Below are positions 36,187 through 46,285 of a stretch of DNA of 64,000 nucleotides, piece after piece. Both the position numbers and the translations under genes were made by a program. How positions within the stretch are numbered: the stretch's first letter is position 1; every line of letters starts with the position of its first letter. Source of the DNA: Simplicispira psychrophila DSM 11588 (lineage in GTDB: Bacteria; Pseudomonadota; Gammaproteobacteria; Burkholderiales; Burkholderiaceae_C); assembly GCF_000688255.1 (NCBI RefSeq), contig NZ_JHYS01000013.1, positions 27,737-91,736 on the forward strand, read 5' to 3'. Below the pieces are notes generated by a model. That model was not told the DNA's origin and searched no databases. It worked only from the letters and a program-made list of their open reading frames with translations.

Positions 36187-37233
36187 ATGAGCCGATACCA
36201 TGCGTTGCGCGTGCGCGCGGTGGTGGACGAGACCCACGACACCAAGTCCTTGGTGTTCGAGGTGCCGCCCGCACTGGCCGACGCTTTTGCCTACCAGCCC
36301 GGCCAGTTTTTGACGCTGCGCTTGGCGATTGATGGCCACCATGTGCCGCGTTGCTATTCGATGTCGAGCGCACCCGGCGTGGACGACGCGCCGCGCGTCA
36401 CTGTCAAGCGCGTCAAAGATGGGCGCGGCTCCAACTGGGTCTGCGACCGCGTGCGCGCCGGCGACATGGTCGAGGTGATGCCGCCGTCCGGCGTGTTCTA
36501 TCCGCGCTCACTGGCGGGCGACTTCTTGCTGCTGGCCGGTGGCAGCGGCATCACGCCGGTGTTTGCCATCCTGCGCTCGGTGCTGGCCCGAGGCGAAGGC
36601 CGCATCACGCTGCTGTACGCCAACCGCGACGAAAAATCCGTCATCTTCAAGAATGAACTGAAAGCGCTGGCCGAGGCCCATCCGTCGCGTCTGACGGTGA
36701 TCCATTGGCTGGACTCGGTGCAGGGCGTGCCTTCGGTGGCGCAGCTGGCCGAGCTGGCGCGCCACCACCGCGCCGCCCAAGCCTTTATTTGCGGCCCCGG
36801 CCCGTACATGGATGCGGCCGTGGCGGCGCTGCAGGCGATGGAGATGCCGTCCGAGCGCATCCACGTCGAGCGTTTTGCCTCGCTGCCCGACGAAGAAACC
36901 CTGGCCGCTGCCACCGCCATCGCCCAGGCCGCGCCGCCACTGCCGGGCGCGGTGGAGTCGGCCGTGGTCGAAGTGCTGCTGGACGGCGAAACCCACACCT
37001 TGCATTGCAGCGGCACCGAAACGCTGCTCGAAGCGGCCCTCAAGGCCGGTCTGAAAGCGCCGTATTCCTGCCAGGCCGGCATGTGCGCCTCGTGCATGTG
37101 CCAAGTCGTGGAAGGCAGCGTGCACCTGCGCCACAACGACGTACTCGACAAAAAAGACCTGGCCAAAGCCTGGACGCTGGCCTGCCAGGCCGTGCCGACC
37201 AGTGAGCGCCTGCGCATCAAATTTCCGGAGTAA
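36187..37233 (+). CDS. Ferredoxin reductase with C-terminal 2Fe-2S domain (KshB-like)
   Basis: A 348-residue class IA oxygenase reductase. FAD-binding RCYSMSSAP (about 56-64), NAD-binding GGSGITPVFAI (118-128), CGPGPYM near 202, and a plant-type ferredoxin domain with Cys-x4-Cys-x2-Cys (SCQAGMCASC) and a final Cys about 30 residues on. It matches the reductase of 3-ketosteroid 9-alpha-hydroxylase (KshB, also called HmpC-like). The oxygenase KshA is not in the window, so the partner is elsewhere or the reductase serves another oxygenase. CAAGGAG precedes the ATG. Confidence 0.85.
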   Translation: MSRYHALRVRAVVDETHDTKSLVFEVPPALADAFAYQPGQFLTLRLAIDGHHVPRCYSMSSAPGVDDAPRVTVKRVKDGRGSNWVCDRVRAGDMVEVMPPSGVFYPRSLAGDFLLLAGGSGITPVFAILRSVLARGEGRITLLYANRDEKSVIFKNELKALAEAHPSRLTVIHWLDSVQGVPSVAQLAELARHHRAAQAFICGPGPYMDAAVAALQAMEMPSERIHVERFASLPDEETLAAATAIAQAAPPLPGAVESAVVEVLLDGETHTLHCSGTETLLEAALKAGLKAPYSCQAGMCASCMCQVVEGSVHLRHNDVLDKKDLAKAWTLACQAVPTSERLRIKFPE

Positions 37234-37239
37234 ACCCTT

Positions 37240-38898
37240 ATGAGCCTGATTTCCGAAGCGCCTGCGGGCGCCGTGTCCGATGTGTCCCCCTGGGCGCTGG
37301 CGCCCGACCTGCCTGAGACGCTGCCGGCGCTGCTGCGCCAGGCGGCGCAAAACCAGCCGCAGCAGCCGGCCATCGTTGATGGCGATACCACCATCAGCTA
37401 TGCCGATCTGCTGCAGCGCAGCCAGGCGGTGGCGCGTGCGCTGATCGCCCTGGGCGTGCAGCCCGGCGACCGCGTGGCGCTGTGGGCGCCCAATCTGCAT
37501 GAATGGATTCTGGCGGCCTGCGGCACCCACGCCGCTGGCGCGGTGCTGGTGCCATTGAACACGCGCATGAAGGGCGGCGAAGCGGCCGACATCCTGGAGC
37601 GCAGCGGCACCAAGGTGCTGTTTTGCATTGGCGACTTTCTGGGCCAGTACTACCCGGTGCAGCTCGATGGCCAGCGCCCGGCGGCACTAGAGCACATCGT
37701 GGTGCTGCGCGGTGGTTTTCAGCCGAGCGCCAGCCACCCGAACGACCTGGCGTGGGACGACTTTTTGACCGCCGGCGCGCAAGTGCCGCCGGCGCAGGTC
37801 GAGGCGCGCGAACAGGCTTTGAGCGCCGACAGCACGGCTGATTTGATGTTCACCTCGGGCACCACCGGCCGGCCCAAGGGCGTGATGTCGGCGCATGGGC
37901 CGACGATTCGCGCCTTCAGCACCTGGGGCCGCGTGGTCGGGCTGCAGGCGGGCGACCGTTACCTCATCGTCAACCCGTTTTTCCACTCGTTTGGCTACAA
38001 GGCCGGCTGGGTGGCCGCCTTTATCCAAGGCGCTACGGTGTACCCCGAGCAGGTGTTTGACGCCGACAAGGTGCTGGCGCGCATCGCCAACGACCGCATC
38101 AGCTTTTTGCCGGGGCCGCCGACGCTGTTTTTGACCATGCTGGCGCATCTGCGCTTGAAGGACTTTGACATCTCCTCGCTGCGCGTGGCGGTGACCGGCG
38201 CGGCCACGGTGCCGCCGGTGCTGATCACGCGGATGCGCGAAGAGCTAGGCATCAGCAACGTCACCACCGCCTATGGCCTGACCGAGTGCGGCGGCTGCGC
38301 CACTATTTGCGATCCTGGCGACAGCGCTGAAACGGTGGCTAGCACCTGTGGCCGCGCGCTGCCCGGCACCGAGGTGCGCTGCGCCGATGAAGCCGGCCAG
38401 AGCGTGCCGGTGGGCCAACCGGGCGAGGTGCTGCTGCGCGGCTACCACGTGATGCAGGGCTACTTTGACGACGCCGCGGCCACGCTGGAAGCCATCGACG
38501 CCGAGGGTTGGCTGCACACCGGCGACGTCGGCGTACTGGACGAGCGCGGCTATTTGCGCATCACCGACCGCCTGAAAGACATGTTCATCGTCGGTGGCTT
38601 CAACTGCTATCCGGCCGAAATTGAACGCCTGCTGGCCGACCACCCGGACATTGCCCAAGTGGCGGTGGTTGGTGTGGCCGATGAGCGCATGGGTGAAGTC
38701 GGCTGCGCCTGCGTGGTGCGGCGCGCCGGCAGCGAGCTGACCAGCGAAGCACTGGTGGCTTGGGCGCGCGCGCACATGGCGAATTACAAGGTGCCGCGCC
38801 ATGTGCTGTGGTTTGACAGCTTTCCGGTGAATGCCTCGAACAAGGTGCTCAAGCGCGAGCTGGCGCAGACCGCCGCTGCCCTGTTGCCGCAGGCTTGA
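37240..38898 (+). CDS. Acyl-CoA ligase, FadD3-like
   Basis: A 552-residue AMP-forming ligase: P-loop [11 protein letters not shown] (about 205-215), [12 protein letters not shown], the adenine motif [13 protein letters not shown] in WLHTGDVG, and the C-terminal catalytic Lys in [11 protein letters not shown]. The family member FadD3 activates the indane propionate (HIP) left after ring A/B removal, and the context with KshB-like reductase fits that. The start follows the reductase stop by six bases with CCGGAG upstream. It could also act on a side-chain acid. Confidence 0.85.
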   Translation: MSLISEAPAGAVSDVSPWALAPDLPETLPALLRQAAQNQPQQPAIVDGDTTISYADLLQRSQAVARALIALGVQPGDRVALWAPNLHEWILAACGTHAAGAVLVPLNTRMKGGEAADILERSGTKVLFCIGDFLGQYYPVQLDGQRPAALEHIVVLRGGFQPSASHPNDLAWDDFLTAGAQVPPAQVEAREQALSADSTADLMFTSGTTGRPKGVMSAHGPTIRAFSTWGRVVGLQAGDRYLIVNPFFHSFGYKAGWVAAFIQGATVYPEQVFDADKVLARIANDRISFLPGPPTLFLTMLAHLRLKDFDISSLRVAVTGAATVPPVLITRMREELGISNVTTAYGLTECGGCATICDPGDSAETVASTCGRALPGTEVRCADEAGQSVPVGQPGEVLLRGYHVMQGYFDDAAATLEAIDAEGWLHTGDVGVLDERGYLRITDRLKDMFIVGGFNCYPAEIERLLADHPDIAQVAVVGVADERMGEVGCACVVRRAGSELTSEALVAWARAHMANYKVPRHVLWFDSFPVNASNKVLKRELAQTAAALLPQA

Positions 38899-38933
38899 GT
38901 AGGCCGGAATTTTTGACTGCGCAAAGGATCGCC

Positions 38934-40631
38934 ATGACTGCCTCCACCCCGTTGCCACCTGCTATGGCCTTGCCGGCTGCGCGCTGGCGTCCGTCCTGGC
39001 GCCTGTCCACTCGCCTGTCGCTGGCCTTTGGTCTGGTACTGGGCCTGCTGCTGGTGATCACGGCGGTGGCGCTGCACCGGATGCAGCGCATCGACGCTCA
39101 CACCAAGCGCATGACCGAGGTCAACCAGAGCCGCATTGCCGTCATGCAGACCATGATGAACGCGGTCAATGAGGTGACGGTATCGCTGCTGGGCGTGACG
39201 CTGGTGATCGACGAAGTCGATGCGCAGGAGGAGGCCGAGCGCATTGCCAAGGGTATGGAGCATTACCGCACCGCCCGCGCCCAACTCCAGCAGTTGTCGG
39301 TCGCAGCGGACCAGGCGCGAGAAGGCACGCCAGCGGGTGACCCACTGGCAGAACTGGATGCCGTGGCCGTGCGCGGCATCGACAGCGCGCAGTACGTGCG
39401 CGATGCCTTGCTCTTGGGCAACAGCAACCTGGGCAATGTTTTTCGCGCGCGCAACCCGCGCCCGCTGCAAGCGCAGTGGCTGGCGCAGTTGGCTAAGCAA
39501 GCTGAGCGCGAGGCGCAAGACGCGGCCGTGCAGCACGCGGCCATCCAGGCCGAGTTTGTATTGGCGCGCCAGTGGCTGCTGAGTGCGGCGGCCGTGGCCA
39601 TCGTTCTCAGCGTCGTCGCCAGCACGCTGATCTTGCGCAGCGTGACGCGGCCACTGGCGCAAGCGATTGACCATGCCCAGCGCATTGCCCAGGGCGACCT
39701 GACGGGCGACATCGTCGCGGCGCGCAGCGATGAAACAGGTGACCTGCTGCGCGCGCTGGCACAGATGCAATGGCAGTTGCGCAGCCTGGTGGCCAGCATC
39801 CACAGCTCCTCTGGCGGCATTGCGCTGGCCAGCCGTGAAATCGCCCAGGGCAACCAGGACTTGTCCCACCGCACCGAACAGGCGGCCAGCGATCTGCAGT
39901 CCACCGCCCTCTCGGTAGGCGAGCTGGCGGAGATGGTGCGCGCTTCAGCTGAGGCGGCGGCCCAGGCCGATGCATTGGCGCGCCAGGCTGCCGGCGCGGC
40001 CGGTCAGGGCGGCCAGGCGGTGGCCAGTGTGGTGGTGGTGATGGACGAGATTTTGTCCGGTGCACGGCGTATTGCCGACATCGTGGCGGTGATCGACTCC
40101 ATTGCCTTTCAGACCAACATCCTGGCGCTCAACGCTGCGGTTGAAGCGGCACACGCCGGCGAGCAGGGGCGCGGTTTTGCCGTGGTGGCCAGCGAAGTGC
40201 GCAGCTTGGCGCAGCGTGTCGTGGCCGCGGCGCACGACATCAAGCTGCTGATTGAAAGCTCGCTGCTCAGCGCCGGCAACGGCACCCAACTGGCGCGCCA
40301 TGCCGGCAGCACCATGGAGCACATCGTCACCCGCGTGCACAGCGTCACTGTCACCATCGGCGAGGTCGCCAGCGCTGCCAGCGCGCAGTCCAGCGGCATC
40401 GAAGAGGTCAGCGCCGCCGTGGCGCGGCTGGACGATATGACGCAGCGCAATGCGGCCTTGGTCGAGCAATCTGCCGCCGCTGCCCAGGCACTGGAGCACC
40501 AGGCGGCGCAGCTGGAAGAGCTGGTCGGCGTGTTCCGCGCCGGGCCACAGGGGGCTGTGTCAGAGTATGCGCAAGGGGAGTTGGAATATGAGCGAGATAG
40601 CCCTCAAGCCCTTATGGCGCAAGCGGTGTAA
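38934..40631 (+). CDS. Methyl-accepting chemotaxis protein
   Basis: A 565-residue chemoreceptor. TM1 ([20 protein letters not shown], about 24-43), a periplasmic four-helix sensor of about 150 residues, TM2 ([20 protein letters not shown], near 215), a HAMP domain ([20 protein letters not shown]) and the signalling hairpin with [27 protein letters not shown] precedes the ATG. It lies 35 bp after the FadD3-like gene and may share its transcript, which would make receptor production follow steroid catabolism. The ligand is unknown. Confidence 0.92.
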   Translation: MTASTPLPPAMALPAARWRPSWRLSTRLSLAFGLVLGLLLVITAVALHRMQRIDAHTKRMTEVNQSRIAVMQTMMNAVNEVTVSLLGVTLVIDEVDAQEEAERIAKGMEHYRTARAQLQQLSVAADQAREGTPAGDPLAELDAVAVRGIDSAQYVRDALLLGNSNLGNVFRARNPRPLQAQWLAQLAKQAEREAQDAAVQHAAIQAEFVLARQWLLSAAAVAIVLSVVASTLILRSVTRPLAQAIDHAQRIAQGDLTGDIVAARSDETGDLLRALAQMQWQLRSLVASIHSSSGGIALASREIAQGNQDLSHRTEQAASDLQSTALSVGELAEMVRASAEAAAQADALARQAAGAAGQGGQAVASVVVVMDEILSGARRIADIVAVIDSIAFQTNILALNAAVEAAHAGEQGRGFAVVASEVRSLAQRVVAAAHDIKLLIESSLLSAGNGTQLARHAGSTMEHIVTRVHSVTVTIGEVASAASAQSSGIEEVSAAVARLDDMTQRNAALVEQSAAAAQALEHQAAQLEELVGVFRAGPQGAVSEYAQGELEYERDSPQALMAQAV

Positions 40632-40646
40632 GCTATTTTATTGAGA

Positions 40647-40678
40647 GTGAATGCAGCGCGCTGCTGCGCGCTGTTCAC
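40647..40678. terminator. Hairpin between convergent chemoreceptor and hydratase genes
   Basis: CAGCGCGC-TGCT-GCGCGCTG with outer GTGAA/TTCAC arms. It is a strong stem in the 61-bp gap between two convergent genes, so a bidirectional terminator is likely. Confidence 0.65.
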
Positions 40679-40692
40679 CGTAGGGTCAGGGC

Positions 40693-41517
40693 TCAGCGGC
40701 CTTCAAACACCGGCTTGCGCTTTTCAATGAAGGCCTGCATGCCTTCCTTCTGGTCGCGCGTGGCAAACAGCAGCTGGTTGGCCTTGCGCTCCAGCATCAG
40801 CGCGGTCTCCAGCGAGGCATCGACGCCGGCCAGCACCACTTCCTTGATCTGCATGGCGGCCAGTGGCGGCATGGCGGCAATCAAACTGGCCATTTTCAGT
40901 GCTTCGGGCAGTACCTGGTCGTCGGGCAGCACCTGGCTGACCAGACCCATCACGCGCGCTTCTGCGGCGCTGACCGGCTTGCCGGTCAGCAACAGGCGCA
41001 TGGCGTTGAACTTGCCCACGGCGCGCACCAGGCGCTGCGTGCCGCCGATGCCCGGCATGATGCCGATACGGATTTCCGGCTGCGAAAAGCTGGCGCTTTC
41101 GCCGGCCAGGATGATGTCGCAGTGCATCGCCAGCTCGGCGCCGCCGCCAAAAGCGTAGCCGCACACCGCCGCAATGATCGGCTTGGGACAGCGCTCAATC
41201 GGTGCCCAGACGCGCTCGGTGTGGCGCTCCATGATTTCAATCGGGCCGGCGCCCTCCAGGCCCTTGATGTCGCCGCCGGCGGCAAAGACTTTCTCCCCCC
41301 CGGTCAGCACGATGGCGCGCACCGCATCGTCGGCGGCCAGCTGCGTAAACGCTTGCGATAGCAGCGCTTGCAGGTTCAGGCTGAGCGCATTGGTGGCCTG
41401 CGGGCGGTGCAGGCGCACCACGGCCACGCCGTCAGCGCCGTCGTTTGGGTAGCTGATTTGCAGCTCGCTGTGGTCCAGTTCTGGGGGAGTGGTTGGGGTG
41501 TTGGGTGTGGTCGGCAT
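40693..41517 (-). CDS. Enoyl-CoA hydratase/isomerase
   Basis: A 274-residue crotonase with the oxyanion-hole segment FAAGGDIKGL, the second oxyanion block GYAFGGGAELAMHCDI and a catalytic-Glu region SQPEIRIGIMPGIGG. It should hydrate a trans-2-enoyl-CoA (S-specific). I chose the ATG at 41515-41517; an ATG 33 bp upstream is in frame. It is divergent from the SDR at 41628 with operator site E between them. Confidence 0.9.
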   Translation of the reverse strand: MPTTPNTPTTPPELDHSELQISYPNDGADGVAVVRLHRPQATNALSLNLQALLSQAFTQLAADDAVRAIVLTGGEKVFAAGGDIKGLEGAGPIEIMERHTERVWAPIERCPKPIIAAVCGYAFGGGAELAMHCDIILAGESASFSQPEIRIGIMPGIGGTQRLVRAVGKFNAMRLLLTGKPVSAAEARVMGLVSQVLPDDQVLPEALKMASLIAAMPPLAAMQIKEVVLAGVDASLETALMLERKANQLLFATRDQKEGMQAFIEKRKPVFEGR

Positions 41518-41574
41518 AAACAAAATCCGGCAAGTGTGGATGCGTGGCATGTTCTTTTCAGGGGGGTGCGGTCA

Positions 41575-41594
41575 CATCGTCCTTTTGGACGTAT
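41575..41594. promoter_or_regulatory. Putative TesR-type operator, site E (hydratase/SDR spacer)
   Basis: CATCGTC-CTTTTG-GACGTAT. The left half-site is perfect. It lies 57 bp from the hydratase ATG and 33 bp from the SDR ATG, so it fits control of the hydratase better, or of both. Confidence 0.5.
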
Positions 41595-41627
41595 CTGCCA
41601 GCTGCTGCAATCCGTAAATTTGCACCC

Positions 41628-42413
41628 ATGACACAGACTAGCCATACCGATTTTGACCAACGCGTGGTGCTCGTCACCGGCGGCACCAAAGGCATAGGGC
41701 GCGGCATTGCCGAAGGCTTTTTGGCCGAGGGTGCCATCGTGGTGGTGTGCGCCCGCAGCGCCCCTGACACCTTGCCCCAAGTGGGCGAGCGCAGCGCCGA
41801 ATTTTTGCCCTGCGACGTGCGCGAGGCCGACGCCGTGCAGGCGCTGGTCGCCGCCATCGTGCAGCGCCACGGCCGCCTGGATGTGCTGGTGCACAACGCC
41901 GGTGGCAGCCCGCCGGTCGATGCCGCCACGGTGTCGCCGCGCTTTCACGAAGGCGTGATTCGCCTGAATTTCACGGCCGCGCTGCACATGGCGCAGGCCG
42001 CCAATGCCGCCATGCAGAGCCAGGCCAGCGGCGGCGTGATTGTTTTTATCGGCAGCGTCAGCGCACTGCGGCCGTCCCCCGGCACGGCGGCCTATGGCGC
42101 GGCCAAGGCAGCGGTGCTCAGTCTGGCGTCGTCGCTGGCGGTGGAATGGGCGCCCAAGGTGCGCGTGGTGGCGGTCAGCCCCGGCTTGGTGCGCACTGAG
42201 CAATCCCATCTGCATTTTGGTGACGACGCCGGTATTGCCGCCGTCGGCGCCACCATTCCGGCCGGCCGCATGGCCGAGCCGTCTGACATTGCGCAGGCCT
42301 GCGTGTTCGTGGCTTCGCCGCGCGCCAGTTACCTGAGTGGCACCAATCTGTTGTTGCACGGCGGCGGCGAAAAGCCTGCCTTCTTGGCAGCGGCAAATGT
42401 GGGTACTTCCTGA
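41628..42413 (+). CDS. Short-chain dehydrogenase
   Basis: A 261-residue SDR with TGGTKGIG (17-24), HNAG near 89-92 in place of NNAG, catalytic Ser143 and Tyr156/Lys160 in YGAAK. It starts the plus-strand operon that continues with the side-chain module from 42463 (49-bp gap). Expected role: oxidation of a hydroxyacyl-CoA or ring hydroxyl. ATG 41628 is the first start giving a full Rossmann fold. Confidence 0.87.
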   Translation: MTQTSHTDFDQRVVLVTGGTKGIGRGIAEGFLAEGAIVVVCARSAPDTLPQVGERSAEFLPCDVREADAVQALVAAIVQRHGRLDVLVHNAGGSPPVDAATVSPRFHEGVIRLNFTAALHMAQAANAAMQSQASGGVIVFIGSVSALRPSPGTAAYGAAKAAVLSLASSLAVEWAPKVRVVAVSPGLVRTEQSHLHFGDDAGIAAVGATIPAGRMAEPSDIAQACVFVASPRASYLSGTNLLLHGGGEKPAFLAAANVGTS

Positions 42414-42462
42414 GCGCGCGCCAGCGTCCACAGGAATCCCTGAATCAAACCAACGAAGGAGC

Positions 42463-43446
42463 ATGGCCTTGGCTGAAAACGAGTGGATGAATGAAGTCCG
42501 AGCCCTGGTGGGCAAGGAATACGGGCGGATTTATGCCTGGGACAAAATCAACGCCCCGATGATTCGCCAATGGTGCGAAATCATGGGCGTGGACCCCGCG
42601 CGCTACATGGCAGAGGGCGCCGTGATTGCACCGCCGGCCATGTTGCAAGTCTGGTGCATGGAGGGTTTGATTGCCAACAACTACCCGCCCGGCTCGACCA
42701 AAGAGAATCCCTACGAAGCGCTGAAACTGATGGAAGCGCACGGCGTGGCCTCCGTCGTGGCAGTGAATTCGGAACTGACCTTTGGGCGCGATGTGCTCGA
42801 AGGCGAGCGCCTGTACTACTCCACCCGCCTCGATTCGATCAGCGAGCAAAAGACGACAGGCTTGGGTACGGGTTACTTCGTCACGCTGTGCATGACGTTT
42901 TTCTCGGAAAAAGCCACGGGCGACGAAGAAGTCGGCAGCTTGCTGTTTCGCGTCTTCAAGTTCAACCCAGCCAATCCGGTCAAACCGGGTGCGGACAAGC
43001 CCAAAGCAGAAGCCGCAGCGGCACCGGTCGCCAAGCGCCCAATGCCCGGTATGAGCGACGACACGCGCTTCTTCTGGGAAGGCGCACGCGCCGGCAAGCT
43101 GTTGATTCAGCGCTGCAAGGGTTGTGGCGAGCTGCGCCATCCCCCCGGCCCGGTCTGCCCCAGCTGCCACTCGTTTGAGTGGGACACGGTCGAAGCGTCT
43201 GGACGCGGCACGGTGTACTCCTTCGTGGTGATGCATTACCCCGAAGTGGCGCCGTTTGACCATCCGAACCCGATTGTGTTGATTGCGCTGGAAGAAGGCA
43301 CACGCCTGATTTCACAAATGGTCGGCATCGCGCCCGGCGATGTGCGTATTGGCCAAGCGGTACAGGTCGAATTCAACCGCTTTAACGACGGCGAGCTGGT
43401 GCTGCCGCAGTTTCGCCCCGTAGCCACGCAAGGAGTGGCCGCATGA
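42463..43446 (+). CDS. ChsH2-like MaoC plus DUF35 protein
   Basis: A 327-residue two-domain protein. Residues 1-175 are an N-terminal MaoC/FAS1-type hot-dog lacking the Asp-His hydratase motif (VGKEYGRIYAWDKINAPMIRQWCEI). Residues 195-327 are a DUF35 with zinc ribbon CKGCGELRHPPGPVCPSC and OB-fold. ChsH2 of actinobacteria has the same order and forms the hydratase with ChsH1, while its DUF35 binds Ltp2. Both partners are encoded downstream. GAAGGAG lies close to ATG 42463, so the TTG at 42469 may be the real start. Confidence 0.88.
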   Translation: MALAENEWMNEVRALVGKEYGRIYAWDKINAPMIRQWCEIMGVDPARYMAEGAVIAPPAMLQVWCMEGLIANNYPPGSTKENPYEALKLMEAHGVASVVAVNSELTFGRDVLEGERLYYSTRLDSISEQKTTGLGTGYFVTLCMTFFSEKATGDEEVGSLLFRVFKFNPANPVKPGADKPKAEAAAAPVAKRPMPGMSDDTRFFWEGARAGKLLIQRCKGCGELRHPPGPVCPSCHSFEWDTVEASGRGTVYSFVVMHYPEVAPFDHPNPIVLIALEEGTRLISQMVGIAPGDVRIGQAVQVEFNRFNDGELVLPQFRPVATQGVAA

Positions 43447-44624
43447 ACTTCGATTTGACCGATGACCAGCGCGCGTTTGCCGACATGGCCGCTGGCCTGT
43501 TTGCCGACTATTGCAGCGACGAACAGTTGCGCGCCCACGACGCCGCCGGCACGGCGCCATTCTTTCAAGCGCTGTGGCAGCAGTGCGTGACCGCTGGCTT
43601 GAACAGCATCTTGGTGCCCGAAGAGCACGGTGGTTTGGGCTTGGGCATGACCGAGCTGATGGCCGTGCTGCAACAGCAAGGCCGTGCGCTGGCACTGGTG
43701 CCGCTGTGGGAGTCGCAAGTGACGGTGGCGGTGCTGGCGCAGTTCTCTCCCGCCGCGCTGCCGCAGGTGCTGGAAACCGCCATGGGCAGCGAGTCGCCGG
43801 TGGCGCTGTCGCTGCAATCGCTGTCGCGTTCGCGCGGCCCCTCGCTGCAACTGAGCCGCGCTGGCGCAGGTTGGACGCTGAGCGGTTTTGAGAGCGCCGT
43901 GGCGCTGGGTGCTGAAGCGCGTTATGCGCTGTTGGCCGCGCAAGTGGACGGTGGTGCTGACGGTGAAATGCGTCTGGTGCTGGTCGATGTGACCCAAGCT
44001 GCCGTACAGCGCACCGCTGGCCGCGACCAACACCACCAATCGATTGCCGATCTGGCATTTGACGGCCTGGCTTTGCCGGCCGAGAACGTCTTGCCGCTGG
44101 CCGCGACCGCATGGGTCGAGCAGCGCGCCATTGCCTGTGTGGCCGCGTTGCAGCTGGGCGTGACCGAGCAGCAACTACGCCGCACGGTGGAGTACGTCAG
44201 CGAGCGCAAGCAGTTTGACCGCGCCATTGGCAGCTTTCAGCTGGTGGCTGGCCAGATGGCCGATGGCCACATTGCTACCGAAGCGCTGCGCTCGGTGCTG
44301 TGGCAGTTGGTGTACCGCTTGGATGCCAACTTGGGCGCTGCGCCGCAGGCTTATGCCGTGCGCGCTTTGGCCAATGACACCGGCCACCGCGCCGGCCACA
44401 TGGCCCAGCACGTGCACGGCGGCATTGGTGTGGACATCACCTACCCCATGCACCGCTTCTTGTTCTGGACCCGTGCACTGGGCGCGGCGCTGGGCGGTAG
44501 CGAGCACCACTTGGCACAGCTGGGTGACTGGCTGGTCGAGAACGACCACTTGGGCTGGAAGTACGACGCGCCCGAGGACGACAGCAGCACCGCTAACACC
44601 ACCAACACCCGTAAGGAGGCCTGA
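43443..44624 (+). CDS. Acyl-CoA dehydrogenase (ChsE2-like small-type subunit)
   Basis: A 393-residue ACAD starting MNFDLTDDQRAFADMAAGLF, with EYVSERKQFDRAIGSF and HVHGGIGVDITYPMHRF as the C-terminal marks. It overlaps the ChsH2-like gene by four bases. Its partner is probably the ACAD at 46286, separated by the ChsH1- and Ltp2-like genes as part of the same operon. The expected reaction is desaturation of the C22 propionyl-CoA side chain of a steroid. A Thr/Asn-rich C-terminal tail (DSSTANTTNT) is unusual. Confidence 0.9.
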   Translation: MNFDLTDDQRAFADMAAGLFADYCSDEQLRAHDAAGTAPFFQALWQQCVTAGLNSILVPEEHGGLGLGMTELMAVLQQQGRALALVPLWESQVTVAVLAQFSPAALPQVLETAMGSESPVALSLQSLSRSRGPSLQLSRAGAGWTLSGFESAVALGAEARYALLAAQVDGGADGEMRLVLVDVTQAAVQRTAGRDQHHQSIADLAFDGLALPAENVLPLAATAWVEQRAIACVAALQLGVTEQQLRRTVEYVSERKQFDRAIGSFQLVAGQMADGHIATEALRSVLWQLVYRLDANLGAAPQAYAVRALANDTGHRAGHMAQHVHGGIGVDITYPMHRFLFWTRALGAALGGSEHHLAQLGDWLVENDHLGWKYDAPEDDSSTANTTNTRKEA

Positions 44625-44625
44625 T

Positions 44626-45030
44626 ATGGCGAAGTTTGACGACATTGCCGTGGGCGCAGAACTGCCCACGCTGACGGTGCCCGTGACGGTGGCGCTGGTG
44701 AACGGCGGCGCGATGGCGACGCGCGACTATTTTCCCGGTCACCACGATTTGCAGGCGGCGCGCGAGCTGGGCTCGGCGCACATCTTCATGAACATCCTGA
44801 CCACCAACGGTTTGGTGCAGCGCTTTATTGACGACTGGAGCGGTCCCCAAGCGCGCATGCGCGATCTGAAGATCAAGCTGGGTGCGCCCAACTACCCCGG
44901 CGACACCATGACCCTCACCGGCGCTGTCACCGAAAAGCGTGACGAAGACCGCACGGTGCAAGTCACGCTCAAGGGCGTCAATTCCATGGGCAACCACGTC
45001 ACCGGAACGGTGCGTGTGAGCCTGCCTTGA
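44626..45030 (+). CDS. ChsH1-like MaoC hydratase subunit
   Basis: A 134-residue single hot-dog domain. The segment ATRDYFPGHHDLQAAR holds the Asp/His hydratase residues, and the HIFMNILTTNGLVQRFIDDW block is typical of ChsH1. TAAGGAGG precedes the ATG. In actinobacteria ChsH1-ChsH2 is a heterodimeric hydratase for the steroid 17-propenoyl-CoA. The partner is encoded two genes upstream. Confidence 0.88.
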   Translation: MAKFDDIAVGAELPTLTVPVTVALVNGGAMATRDYFPGHHDLQAARELGSAHIFMNILTTNGLVQRFIDDWSGPQARMRDLKIKLGAPNYPGDTMTLTGAVTEKRDEDRTVQVTLKGVNSMGNHVTGTVRVSLP

Positions 45031-45076
45031 TGGCACTTATTCAGTACATCCAGGACCTCCAGGAGCACACATTTAC

Positions 45077-46255
45077 ATGAACGATCTCTCTATTTCTGGC
45101 CGCGCCGCCATTGCGGGACTGGGCGCTACCGAGTTCTCGAAAAATTCTGGCCGCACTGAACTGCGGTTGGCCATGGAAGCCACGCTGACCGCTTTGGCTG
45201 ACGCCGGCATCGACCCGAGCGAAGTGGACGGCTTCTCGTCGTACACCATCGACAAAGTGCCCGAGTACGAAATTGCCCGCCTGCTGGGTGCCAAGGACGT
45301 CAAATTCTTCTCGCAAGTGCCGCATGGCGGCGGCGCGGCCTGCGCGCCCATCCTGCACGCTGCGATGGCCGTGGCCACCGGTATCGCCAAGACGGTGGTG
45401 GTGTACCGCGCTATGAATGAGCGCAGCTGGTACCGCTTTGGCAATGGCAACTACGGTTTCGGCACCTCGCCGATTTTCGAGAACATCAACTACGGCTGGT
45501 ACATGCCGTATGGCTTTCACACCCCAGCCGCTTGGGTGGGCATGTTTGCCCAGCGCTACATGCACGCCTACGGCGCGACCAGCGAAGACTTTGGCCGCGT
45601 GGCCGTTGCCGCACGCGACTTTGCCGCGACCAACCCGGCCGCCTTCTTCCACGGCAAGCCGATCACGCTGGAAGAGCACCAAGCCTCGCGCTGGATTTGC
45701 GAGCCACTGCACCTGCTCGACTGCTGCCAAGAGTCTGACGGCGCCGTCGCCATGGTGATCACGTCGAGCGAGCGCGCCCGTGATCTCAAGCAAAAGCCCG
45801 TGATCATCAAAGGCGCAGCGCAAGGCATCAGCGACGGTCAGCAAATCATGACCTCGTACTTTCGCGACGACATCACCGGCCTGCCCGAAATGGGCTTGGT
45901 CGCCAAGCAGCTGTGGCAGCAAAGCGGCCTGACGCCACAAGACATCCAAACTGCGGTGATCTACGACCACTTCACGCCGTTTGTCTTGCCGCAGTTGGAA
46001 GAGTTTGGCTTTATGAAACGCGGTGAAGCCAAAGACTTCATCCGCGCTGGCGAGCACGCCCGCGGCGGCAAGTTGCCGATCAACACCCACGGCGGCCAAC
46101 TGGGCGAGGCCTACATCCACGGCATGAACGGTATTGCCGAGGGCGTGCGCCAAGTGCGCGGCGCGGCGGTCAACCAAGTGGCGGACGTGCACAACGTGCT
46201 GGTCACGGCCGGCACCGGCGTGCCCACCAGCGGACTTATTTTGGGCGACGCCTGA
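45077..46255 (+). CDS. Ltp2-like steroid side-chain retro-aldolase (thiolase fold)
   Basis: A 392-residue SCP-x thiolase-like protein. SQVPHGGGAACAPILHAAMAV shows Gly/Ala where a thiolase has the nucleophilic Cys. Further marks are YMHAYGATSEDFGRVAV, YDHFTPFVLPQLEEFGF and NTHGGQLGEAYIHG. Ltp2 removes the last three carbons of the side chain as propionyl-CoA to leave a 17-ketosteroid, working with the DUF35 of ChsH2. AGGAG lies 11 bases upstream of the ATG. It is a distinct paralogue of the aldolase at 22077. Confidence 0.88.
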   Translation: MNDLSISGRAAIAGLGATEFSKNSGRTELRLAMEATLTALADAGIDPSEVDGFSSYTIDKVPEYEIARLLGAKDVKFFSQVPHGGGAACAPILHAAMAVATGIAKTVVVYRAMNERSWYRFGNGNYGFGTSPIFENINYGWYMPYGFHTPAAWVGMFAQRYMHAYGATSEDFGRVAVAARDFAATNPAAFFHGKPITLEEHQASRWICEPLHLLDCCQESDGAVAMVITSSERARDLKQKPVIIKGAAQGISDGQQIMTSYFRDDITGLPEMGLVAKQLWQQSGLTPQDIQTAVIYDHFTPFVLPQLEEFGFMKRGEAKDFIRAGEHARGGKLPINTHGGQLGEAYIHGMNGIAEGVRQVRGAAVNQVADVHNVLVTAGTGVPTSGLILGDA

Positions 46256-46285
46256 TTTCGGCCAGCGACCAAGGAGCACAACACT

